Shown here in pieces: positions 44,601 to 51,548 of a stretch of DNA of 64,000 bases. The translations under genes and the position numbers were made by a program. Below the pieces are notes generated by a model. That model was not told the DNA's origin. It ran no database searches and saw only the letters and a list, made by a program, of their open reading frames with translations. Numbering within the stretch: position 1 is the first letter of the stretch; each line of letters opens with the position of its first letter. This DNA comes from Fibrobacter sp. UWB4 (GTDB taxonomy: Bacteria > Fibrobacterota > Fibrobacteria > Fibrobacterales > Fibrobacteraceae): the NCBI RefSeq assembly GCF_002210345.1, contig NZ_MWQI01000004.1:62001-126000 (forward strand), read 5' to 3'.

Positions 44601-45911
44601 AGTCTGCGATATGCCGCCGGAAAATTCACCGCGCAGAGGCGTTCCTGAATCGGCAAGGCCAATCGCGCTCGTGTAGACAATTGGCATCGAAAGACTAGAT
44701 TTTTTGCTTTGCCTTGAAATTTCGCGCATGACCTCGACGCCGCTGAAAAGTCGATTGTCCAAGTCTTCGAATAGACGTGCATTGAGTCTGCGTGTGCGAA
44801 CGAGGAAGTTCTCGCGCTTGGATAAATCGACTTCTAACAGGCTGAGCGATGTGAAGTCGCCGACAATGTCCATGACTTTTTCGTGAAGCGGGAGTCGGTT
44901 CAGAACGGTCATGTTGATGCAAAAACGCTTGCTTTGGCTCCATTTTGCCAAAACATCTGCATAGCACGAAAGTATGGGAACGGTTGGCGTGAGACCGTAT
45001 TGCTTTGCGCGCGCCTTCATGCGGTTCCAGGCGTCTGCCGGAATGCGCAGGAATTTTCTACCGAAAGAATCTTTGGATTCGTTTGCCGGAAGTTTCGGAA
45101 GTTCTGGAGCTTCGGGCAATTCCGCAATGCGGTTCATCCAATAGCTCTTTTCTTTTTCGTATCGAGCACTAGACTTGATTTTCTTTTCTGCAATCAGGTA
45201 GTCGCGGAAAGAAACTTCTTCTTCGCCCGAGACGGCGATTCCGTCAAAATAGGCGGCTTCAAATTCGGCAACGAGTTTCCAGATGCTTGTCCAGTCCGCA
45301 AGCAGGAACTCGATAGAGAAATGAAGGATGGCCCCTTCTGCGCTTCGGCTAACGGCAAGTCCGAACATGGGCCATTTGCCGATGGTGTAGGCGCGGCAGC
45401 CCATTTCCTTGCGGAAATTTTCAAAAGCGGTAGCGTTTTCCGGATGCTTTACCAAATCCCATTCAGGGATTTCTAGAGTCGGGATTTCCTTGAGTACCTG
45501 CTGGAATCCGCCTTCGTTAATGACGGCGTGCAGCATGTCGTACTTTGCGACAAGGGCGTTCCAGATGTCCCTAACTTTTTGAGTGTCCAGTTCCTGGTAC
45601 TTTATTTCGAGATACACGTGGCATGCAACACCGCCGTATTCGAAAGTCTTGCTGCGGCCAAGCATGTAGGCAGACTGTACGTCCGTTAACGGGAACGGTT
45701 CGTAACGGTGTGTACGGTCGATGACGAATGTATTTTCGTTTGCGCTCTTGTTCAGCTGTTCAATGATTTCGGCCTTGTGCGCTTTCAGTTGACTTAAGAC
45801 TTCTGCGGTCATCAATTCTTTAGAAGCCTTGTAGCGTAACTTTTCTCCATCCATAAAAAGATGGATGCCTTTTTTTTCAAAGGATTCAATGAGGGCTTCG
45901 ATGTTGTTCAT
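41643..45911 (-). CDS. NRPS: docking-Cy-A(Cys)-PCP-TE, with Cys in the TE nucleophile position
   Basis: The 1422-residue protein starts with a TubC-type docking segment (GIHLFMDGEKLRYKAS, LKAHKAEIIEQL). Cy reads EFLLADWTS at 201-209, again with Glu for the first Asp. The A domain carries the cysteine-type code (FDLSVYDIF, VWNTVPA, VFLSGDW, CLGGATEASIW). PCP serine is S1063 (FGADSLTM). A C-terminal alpha/beta thioesterase domain follows; its nucleophile elbow ITYCYISPVGIEMAERL aligns with G-Y-S-F-G-G, putting Cys1205 at the serine position, with His1398 in PIPGNHLTCL. It is the only TE-bearing NRPS, so it is the likely end of the line and releases the product. Its ATG overlaps the reductase stop by one base on the reading side. 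Confidence 0.88.
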   Translation of the reverse strand: MNNIEALIESFEKKGIHLFMDGEKLRYKASKELMTAEVLSQLKAHKAEIIEQLNKSANENTFVIDRTHRYEPFPLTDVQSAYMLGRSKTFEYGGVACHVYLEIKYQELDTQKVRDIWNALVAKYDMLHAVINEGGFQQVLKEIPTLEIPEWDLVKHPENATAFENFRKEMGCRAYTIGKWPMFGLAVSRSAEGAILHFSIEFLLADWTSIWKLVAEFEAAYFDGIAVSGEEEVSFRDYLIAEKKIKSSARYEKEKSYWMNRIAELPEAPELPKLPANESKDSFGRKFLRIPADAWNRMKARAKQYGLTPTVPILSCYADVLAKWSQSKRFCINMTVLNRLPLHEKVMDIVGDFTSLSLLEVDLSKRENFLVRTRRLNARLFEDLDNRLFSGVEVMREISRQSKKSSLSMPIVYTSAIGLADSGTPLRGEFSGGISQTPQTFIDCQVMDGAFGLQVNWDYREGVFPAGVLEAMFDAFEKRLLALANENADWENIAEIALPTRDAAERFEANDTKKKWNVRLLQDDFIESVKRTPKKIAIDDGHVKFTFEELDARAKVLASKLIKLGVKPQDCVPVLMEKSSWQIVSVFGILYAGAIYVPIAAAKAKGRAEKIVKKTGAKVAIGISTDEALLENKLTTINVDTLSNDATTIDTTTFPKRIPEDIAYIIYTSGSTGEPKGVVITHKGAMNTIDDMNDRFKVTADDAVLGLSQLNFDLSVYDIFGVLAHGGTVIFPTAEDYMNPEAWETLIHKHHITVWNTVPALMKMLLNFVESKSSAEPLPFKEVFLSGDWIPVDMPEKIRKFAPNVDVICLGGATEASIWSNYHRYHPDDGLKILPYGRPLANQTMHILDENLEPCPTMVTGQIALGGDGVALGYYLDEERTAAQFVDLPSTGEHVYLTGDMGRYLPGGEIEFQGRKDNQVKIRGHRIELGEIENVLRDYEFINNAAVVVAPDHKEIYAMIETLAGYSEESLKAYLDKFLLHYMIPSIITPVEHLPLSANGKIDRKKIVEFFVADKENAAKNSTTDSSVPTTPLEKEILEIWSKALKSDNLGLDSNFYDFGADSLTMAQVATTLRNGIASKVPFDALLKQMLDEPTVKDTVKFLTEKPKDGTSEKIEMLKVIRYGKPSNDCLRVLLPAIFWNADKFNILVEQLIQQDLGEILSFGLNDLEEFCKLKPKEVGPTLAKKFAEAALATNYKKVQIITYCYISPVGIEMAERLIDKGIEIVDFGIIDGSRLGFQCRTNAVRDIFFAEMIGVDFNKWGLDIEDFVVKFNKMMDSTNKKIITDKDVELLSKELTSGDKLVDFMHMSDDEKLDLCIKYTNAFGENAERSTFERLVRMFNQGFNVMTDFTPAPLFGNLRYFKAHNDDGIYRYFDILYHDWDELCLGELEVSPIPGNHLTCLSNPEYVKVVADKLNYKNLAR

Positions 45912-46984
45912 TATACACTCTCCCCGCTAAATTTTTTGATGTCGTTAGACGGAATGTAATGATGACCGTCCGGGTGGATGATTTTTGCAAAGCTGAAGGC
46001 GCTTGTGAGTTCGTTCCATTTTTTGGAAACTTGAATCTGCCGTTGTGCCAGTGGCGCTAAATCAACATGGTTGTCGATCATTGATTCCAGCTCCAAGATG
46101 TTGTCTGCGATTCCCAGCTTCCAGTCTCCGAAAAGCGCCTGGTCAAAGTGCTTTGGACTGTAATTGCCTAGCGGTTCGATTGTATTTTCAAGAATATAGG
46201 CCGGCATGTTCTTTTGGTTTTCGGGATTGTATAATGACTTTGGAATATGCATTCGCGGTTTCCATAAAACAGGGCCGAATGTATCTTCAAGAATGAGGCG
46301 GCCTGATTCATAGACGAATGCGAAATTGTGCAACAGGTGCTCGTAATTGTCGCGGTCTTCCGGGAAAACCTGGTTGTTGTATTCCAGCATGATTGGAATG
46401 TCGTCCAGTTTTCCAGTCAAGATGTCGAAGGGACCAACAGCATCGGCAACGCTATCTACGACAAACGAAAAAATGGAGGGCAATGCGTGCGAAAGAATGT
46501 CGATTGCAGGGTAGGAAACCTGCGGGCAGAAAGCTCCCTTGATGTAAAGCGGCAATTCTTTCTTGTTCAGTTCATTTGCAATGCGGATAAATCGCGATAC
46601 TTCGGAAAGCTTTGGGTAAAGATCGCAGACTTTGTAATAAACATTGTTGCGTTTGGCGGCTCTAAAGCAGAGCGAAACATCTTTCAAATGGATCGGCTGT
46701 TCCTGAATGACGTTTACGCCTTTGTCCATAAAACGGATGGCGAGGTCCGTGCCGATGCCGCCAATTGTACCTGAGCTGATGACGACGCATGCAATGTCAA
46801 CTTGAGGAATCTGGTCAAATTCGGTAATCAGCGGAATGCCGTATGTGTCGGCACATTTTTTTGAGCGTTCGCTACCTTTACCATATAAGCCTACAAGTTC
46901 AAATCGTTCGGGCATGCTTTGAAGCGCGTGGATGTAAAACTGCCCAAAAGTGCTTCCGCACACGATGACTTTTTTTCGTTGCAT
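45911..46984 (-). CDS. Thiazolinyl imine reductase (Irp3/PchG family)
   Basis: The 357-residue cytoplasmic enzyme has an N-terminal Rossmann region (KVIVCGSTFGQFYIHAL, VGLYGKGSERSKKCADTYGI) and the Gfo/Idh-like second domain of thiazolinyl imine reductases. In yersiniabactin and pyochelin synthesis these reduce one carrier-bound thiazoline to thiazolidine with NADPH. ATG 46984 is chosen: it lies two bases after the previous stop and behind AAGGAGAAATTT; the longer frame to 47011 overlaps the upstream gene. Its stop overlaps the next NRPS start (TAATG). Its presence is strong evidence that the product holds thiazoline rings. Confidence 0.92.
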   Translation of the reverse strand: MQRKKVIVCGSTFGQFYIHALQSMPERFELVGLYGKGSERSKKCADTYGIPLITEFDQIPQVDIACVVISSGTIGGIGTDLAIRFMDKGVNVIQEQPIHLKDVSLCFRAAKRNNVYYKVCDLYPKLSEVSRFIRIANELNKKELPLYIKGAFCPQVSYPAIDILSHALPSIFSFVVDSVADAVGPFDILTGKLDDIPIMLEYNNQVFPEDRDNYEHLLHNFAFVYESGRLILEDTFGPVLWKPRMHIPKSLYNPENQKNMPAYILENTIEPLGNYSPKHFDQALFGDWKLGIADNILELESMIDNHVDLAPLAQRQIQVSKKWNELTSAFSFAKIIHPDGHHYIPSNDIKKFSGESV

Positions 46985-46985
46985 T

Positions 46986-48059
46986 TTAAATTTCTCCTTC
47001 AATTTCATCACTCACGTTCTTTGTTACGCATGAAAAGGATTTTATGTTGCTTAGCTTGTTGATGATGTCGTTGCTTAAGTCCGTTTCGCCCAGAAGAAAT
47101 TCTTGATGGGGGAGTCCTTTTTCTAGGACCGTTATGACCGTAGCGCCGGCTACAGAACCTGTTAACTGCGAAGGCGCAAGTCCCGAAATGATCAATTGCT
47201 TTTGACATTCGGTCCCGTTTGCGGTTCCGTCAATGTTGCAAACGAAAATGGTGTTTTCGCTTTTTCCGAAGCAGTCAAGCTGGGTTGAACGGCAAATTTC
47301 TTCGATTGTCTTTTCTGGATTTTGCTTGTATTGCAATCTTGCAGAATCCAAGGTCCTTAAAGTGCGTTCGCCGCCAAGGCACATCTGGAAACGGGCTTCC
47401 TTGAATCCGGTTTTCTTAACGACAGCAGCGGATTCTTCATCAAAGTAGGGGAACGATTTGAATGCTCCGAGAAAACTTTCCAGGACATCCGTCGGGCTTG
47501 TTGGTGTCGGCGTGAATGGTTGCAATTCACCGTCTTTCCAATAGCTCATGGAATGGTTGGTGCTCTCGAAAATCCCTTCCATGTAATCACGGGCGGCCGT
47601 GTACGAGAAGGAACCGATCCCGCCGTAATAGAAATCGCACTTTTCGACAGAGTCGAAATGTTGTGCTAAGTATTGCGGGATGAGTCCAGAAAGCCCGGGA
47701 ATGCTCCCTGCACCGTAAATGATGGAAGTGTTGGTTTTTCCCTTGCGGTAACCGACGATTCCCAAGTGGACGATAGGAACGTTTGCAACGGAGGCGATGT
47801 CGTCCATTTGCAAGGCGTCTTTTTCAGAAATCTTTGTGCAGTCCAGGATGCAATCGCATCCGGTTATGAATTGCCCAATGCTTTCCTTGTCGGACACATC
47901 GACTTTTACCCAGTCTGCGTCTGCAAATTCTTCACGAATTTCAGGAGCGACTTTGTCGATATTGCGCCCGCCAATGCGGAGTTTTTGCGAACTCTTGGCT
48001 TTGATGAATCTCGTGGCCCAAATTCCGATGTTTCCGTATGCACCGAGGATGCCTATCAT
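46986..48059 (-). CDS. Saccharopine-dehydrogenase-like NAD(P) oxidoreductase
   Basis: The 357-residue protein begins with a dinucleotide fold (MIGILGAYGNIGIWATRFI, LRIGGRN, then DCILDCTKISEKDAL and VPIVHLGIVGYRKGK). It continues in the style of saccharopine dehydrogenase NADP-binding family members (YGAGSIPGLSGLIPQYLA). Its start overlaps the preceding NRPS stop (ATGA). No such gene is part of the yersiniabactin or pyochelin core, so a second redox tailoring step (ring oxidation or reduction, or a carbonyl or imine reduction) is likely. The substrate cannot be inferred further. Confidence 0.75.
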   Translation of the reverse strand: MIGILGAYGNIGIWATRFIKAKSSQKLRIGGRNIDKVAPEIREEFADADWVKVDVSDKESIGQFITGCDCILDCTKISEKDALQMDDIASVANVPIVHLGIVGYRKGKTNTSIIYGAGSIPGLSGLIPQYLAQHFDSVEKCDFYYGGIGSFSYTAARDYMEGIFESTNHSMSYWKDGELQPFTPTPTSPTDVLESFLGAFKSFPYFDEESAAVVKKTGFKEARFQMCLGGERTLRTLDSARLQYKQNPEKTIEEICRSTQLDCFGKSENTIFVCNIDGTANGTECQKQLIISGLAPSQLTGSVAGATVITVLEKGLPHQEFLLGETDLSNDIINKLSNIKSFSCVTKNVSDEIEGEI

Positions 48060-50782
48060 ATTTCTCCTTCTTCGATATCGCCAAGAGCGTTGATGCGTTC
48101 TTCGAAAATAAGGGCGAGGTCGTGCAATTCCGCATTCTCGAAAAACTCGCGGAGTGAAATTTCGACACCGAACTGCGTGTGGATTTTTTCGATGAATCGC
48201 GTGGCCAGGAGGCTGTCTCCACCGATTTCAAAGAAGTTGGCGTAACGGTCGATTTTTTCAAGTGAAAGTAGCGACTTCCAGATGCTTGCGATTTCTCCTT
48301 CGCGTCCTTCGTAGTTCTCGTTTACATCGACGGTAATTGTCTTTTTCAAATACGCGGTAATGGTTTTGCGGTCCACCTTGGCATTAGCCGTGAGCGGGAA
48401 CTTGACGAACACTTCTGTTCTGGACGGAATCATGTACGGAACGAGATTCGTCTTCAGATATTCATCAAATTCGCTACCGAGAATTTCCTTGGCGTTTGTA
48501 GATTTTTGAGCAATAATTGTTTGTACGAAGTGCGAATTGTTTTCAAGCGAAATGGTTTCGAAAGGCAGTTCCTTGAAAATGGATTCCCATTCTTCATCTG
48601 TCAAGAGCGATGTGAAACGGCGCAAGCGCGTGTACTTGGCAAAGCCGCTTTCTAGAACGGCGGAACTTACAATGGCAACCGGGTCGAAATTCTCGAAATC
48701 GAGAGCCATGAACTTTCCGCCTTTTTTGAGAATCATGTAGGCGAAGGAGATGGCGTCGGCGGGGTTGTTGTATGTGTGCAAGAAACCTGCGTCAATGACG
48801 AGATCGTAAGAATCCAATTCCTGTACACAGGCGCTGAGGTCCAGTTGCTTGAATCTAAGACTATCTTTCCAGTTGTGCAATGTGTCACGGGCTTCGTCAA
48901 GCATGCCTGTGGATTCGTCAAACAACGTAACTTCCATCCCGTTCTTTTCGTAGGAATTCAGGAATTCTCGTACGCCAAGCCCGGAACGCGCATTTAGGAA
49001 TGCAATTTTCTTGATGTCGTTAGCGGCTGCAAGCGTAACGGCCTTGCCGATGAAGGCTTTGAACGGAGCGCTTTCGCAAAGCAGTTTTTCTGGAGCGAAA
49101 AATTTGTTGTTTAAAAGGTCCGTTTCCGGGCGGTTGCCGAGAAGTACGTTTTTCAGCAGTTCGACATTTTCGGCACAGTTCAATCCTTTTGAAAAATCAG
49201 AGTCTACACTCGGACGGATATTTTCAAAGCCGTTCTTGAAAAGCCAATTGTTCCACAGTGCAAACGCGTTCTTTGATTTCTCCGGGATGGTCTTGACGCT
49301 GGAACGTATATCGTGAATCAGTGCTGCGACAGCGTTGGTGCGCTCTGGCAAATTGTCGTCTTCGTATTTCTCTACAAAATTGTAATCGTATTTGGCAATC
49401 TTTTCTTTATTCAGTGCTGGAATTACCGCTGCGACAATTTCCTTTTTGGCTCCGTTTTCAACGACGACTGCGGCGGCGTTGACGATGCTTGATTTTTTCT
49501 TGATGACGTTTTCGATTTCACCGAGTTCGATGCGAAAACCGCCGAGCTTGATTTGCGTGTCGAGACGGCCCAGGAATTCAGAATTTCCGTCGGGCATCAT
49601 GCGGACCTTGTCGCCAGTTCTGTACCAGCGTTCTCCATTTTCAATAGGGAAGCGCTCCTGTGTCAAATCCGGCTGGTTCAAGTAGCCTTCGGCAACGCCG
49701 ATGCCGCCAATCCAAAGTTCACCCGCTTCACCTGTCGGGCATTCTTGCCCTTTTTCGTCCATGACCTTGATTTTCTGGTTCAGTAGCGCCTTGCCGTAAG
49801 GAATGGATTTCCATTCTGGATCCAATCCGTTGACTTCATACCAGACAGACCAAATGGAAGCTTCTGTCGCGCCGCCGAGCGAAATGAAATTGCTGTTCGG
49901 CCAAAGCTTCTTTGTCGTGCCGAATAGCGGGAGAGGAATCCAGTCGCCTGAAAGCATCACGGTTTTTAGCGGGATTGTGCTTGCCTTGTCGCCTGCGACA
50001 ATCGTGAACATTTCAAAAAGTGCCGGGACGGAATTCCACAAAGTCACTTTTTGATCGCTTGCAATCTGTTTCCAGATGTTCGCTTCTTTCTTAGTTTCTT
50101 CAGAGAGGACGATGACCTTTCCGCCCAAGGAAAGCATGCCGAAAATGTCATAAACGGAAAGATCAAAGTCCAATTCCGAAATTGCCATGCAGGCGTCATT
50201 GGCTGTTAAATTGAAACGTTCGTTGATGTCGCGGATGGTGTTGCTTGCGCCACGATGCGAAATCATCACGCCTTTCGGGACGCCAGTTGTGCCGGAAGTG
50301 AAAATGATGTAGGCGAGGAGAGACGGGTCTTCGACAATTTCGTCCTTGCTCATCGGGGCGTTTTGCAAAGCTTCATTGACGACGATGACCTTCCAGGCTG
50401 AATTTTCCTTGCGAATTTGTTCTGCGTGTGCTTCATCGGTGATGATTGCAGAAATCTTTGCGGCATCAAAAATCTTGTGCATCCTTTCCATCGGCTGGTG
50501 TATGCCTACAGGGACGTATGCTGCGCCGACCGCCTGAATCCCGAGCGTACAGAAAATCTGGTTCATTCCCTTCGGGAGGACGATGGCAACGAGGTCTTTT
50601 GCTTTGACCTCGGCTTTTTTCAACGTGGAAGCGATTTTCAACGCGCTTTCAGAAAGCTCGGCGTATGTTTTGTAATTGTAAGTGCCGTCTGCATTTCGCG
50701 ATACGAGTGCGGTCGCTGATGGCGTTTCAAAAGCTTTTGCAAAAACGGCAGAATGGATGCATTCAAGATTGTTTGTGAACAT
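48056..50782 (-). CDS. NRPS: A(Cys) with embedded methyltransferase/epimerase-like domain, PCP
   Basis: The 908-residue protein starts at ATG 50782 (MFTNNLECIH); the upstream frame overlaps the thioesterase gene. The A domain has D207 L208 Y211 N250 M276 S278 L302 I310 W311, the same DLYNMSLIWK code as the cysteine domain of HMWP2. Between A8 (KLGGFRIELGEIEN, about 413-425) and A10 (NAKVDRK, about 800) an insert of some 350 residues has the SAM-methyltransferase fold. Its motif I (IAFLNARSGLGVREFL, 593-608) lacks the usual G-x-G-x-G. The later part (DLVIDAGFLHTYNN, LKKGGKFMALDF) is normal. PchE and HMWP2 carry an epimerising domain at this place. PCP serine is S857. There is no Cy domain, so it needs the free Cy at 40191. 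Confidence 0.88.
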   Translation of the reverse strand: MFTNNLECIHSAVFAKAFETPSATALVSRNADGTYNYKTYAELSESALKIASTLKKAEVKAKDLVAIVLPKGMNQIFCTLGIQAVGAAYVPVGIHQPMERMHKIFDAAKISAIITDEAHAEQIRKENSAWKVIVVNEALQNAPMSKDEIVEDPSLLAYIIFTSGTTGVPKGVMISHRGASNTIRDINERFNLTANDACMAISELDFDLSVYDIFGMLSLGGKVIVLSEETKKEANIWKQIASDQKVTLWNSVPALFEMFTIVAGDKASTIPLKTVMLSGDWIPLPLFGTTKKLWPNSNFISLGGATEASIWSVWYEVNGLDPEWKSIPYGKALLNQKIKVMDEKGQECPTGEAGELWIGGIGVAEGYLNQPDLTQERFPIENGERWYRTGDKVRMMPDGNSEFLGRLDTQIKLGGFRIELGEIENVIKKKSSIVNAAAVVVENGAKKEIVAAVIPALNKEKIAKYDYNFVEKYEDDNLPERTNAVAALIHDIRSSVKTIPEKSKNAFALWNNWLFKNGFENIRPSVDSDFSKGLNCAENVELLKNVLLGNRPETDLLNNKFFAPEKLLCESAPFKAFIGKAVTLAAANDIKKIAFLNARSGLGVREFLNSYEKNGMEVTLFDESTGMLDEARDTLHNWKDSLRFKQLDLSACVQELDSYDLVIDAGFLHTYNNPADAISFAYMILKKGGKFMALDFENFDPVAIVSSAVLESGFAKYTRLRRFTSLLTDEEWESIFKELPFETISLENNSHFVQTIIAQKSTNAKEILGSEFDEYLKTNLVPYMIPSRTEVFVKFPLTANAKVDRKTITAYLKKTITVDVNENYEGREGEIASIWKSLLSLEKIDRYANFFEIGGDSLLATRFIEKIHTQFGVEISLREFFENAELHDLALIFEERINALGDIEEGEI

Positions 50783-50787
50783 AAATT

Positions 50788-51531
50788 TTAACCTGCTGTA
50801 GCGAGATATTCTGGATATTTTTCTGAATTCAAAACGAAGAAATGGTCTCCTTCGAATTCCTTTTCCTTGAATTCTTTTGTTGTGACGGTTTGCCAACGCT
50901 GCATGATTGTGGATGTGGCGCCGATGTCTCTGGAACCGCAATTGATGTAGATCGGGGCGTCAATGCGTTCGCCATTGTAAATCAGGCTTTCGTTGAGCGT
51001 GTAATCCTTGCGGACTTCTGGGAGCACAAAGTGGAGCAGTTCCTCGTTTTCAAGAATTTCCTTGGGCGTGGCGTTGTACTTTTTGAGTTCGCGGATAAGC
51101 GCATCGTCGCCCATGTAAGTCTTGAATTCTCCCGGATCTTCATCCTGCGGGGCCTGGCGGCCTGCGGCGATAAGCTTTTCCGGGCGGATGCCGTATTTGC
51201 TTTGCAAGTGCTCTGCGACATAGAATGCCATGGCGGCACCCATGCTGTGTCCGAACAGGATAAACGGTTTTCCTTGTGTGACCTTGATGATGCATTCACA
51301 AAGCGGATCGAGGAGTTTCTTGAAGTCGCCGACAAACGGTTCGCGGCGGCGAGTTCCCTTGCCGGGAAGCTCGATGCAGATGAAATTCGTGTTTTTCTTT
51401 TCGAAAGTCCACTTGCGGTATACGCTTGCGGAACCTCCTGCATGGTGAAAACAGAATATTTTTTTATGTTCCGTGTCGTTTAGGGCATAAGTGGAGAAGG
51501 GGAACCAGCGTTCCTCGAGAGTTTTTTCCAT
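50788..51531 (-). CDS. Type II thioesterase (YbtT/GrsT-like)
   Basis: The 247-residue editing hydrolase has FCFHHAGGSASVYRKW, ELPGKGTRRREPF, nucleophile elbow ILFGHSMGAAMAFYVAEHL with Ser, and catalytic His in FEGDHFFVLN. It clears wrongly loaded carrier domains. It sits 17 bases behind the ABC gene and 5 bases before the A-MT-PCP gene, in the same transcript, as ybtT does in yersiniabactin loci. Confidence 0.9.
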   Translation of the reverse strand: MEKTLEERWFPFSTYALNDTEHKKIFCFHHAGGSASVYRKWTFEKKNTNFICIELPGKGTRRREPFVGDFKKLLDPLCECIIKVTQGKPFILFGHSMGAAMAFYVAEHLQSKYGIRPEKLIAAGRQAPQDEDPGEFKTYMGDDALIRELKKYNATPKEILENEELLHFVLPEVRKDYTLNESLIYNGERIDAPIYINCGSRDIGATSTIMQRWQTVTTKEFKEKEFEGDHFFVLNSEKYPEYLATAG

Positions 51532-51548
51532 TTTTGGAGGTCCTTTGT

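Noticed and set aside
46986-48070. Matching C-terminal tails EGEI on the A-MT-PCP NRPS and the saccharopine-dehydrogenase-like protein, possible docking peptides for the TubC-type domains
   Set aside because: Both tails are the translation of GAAGGAGAAAT, the ribosome binding site of the next gene; the likeness is explained by overlapping translation signals.
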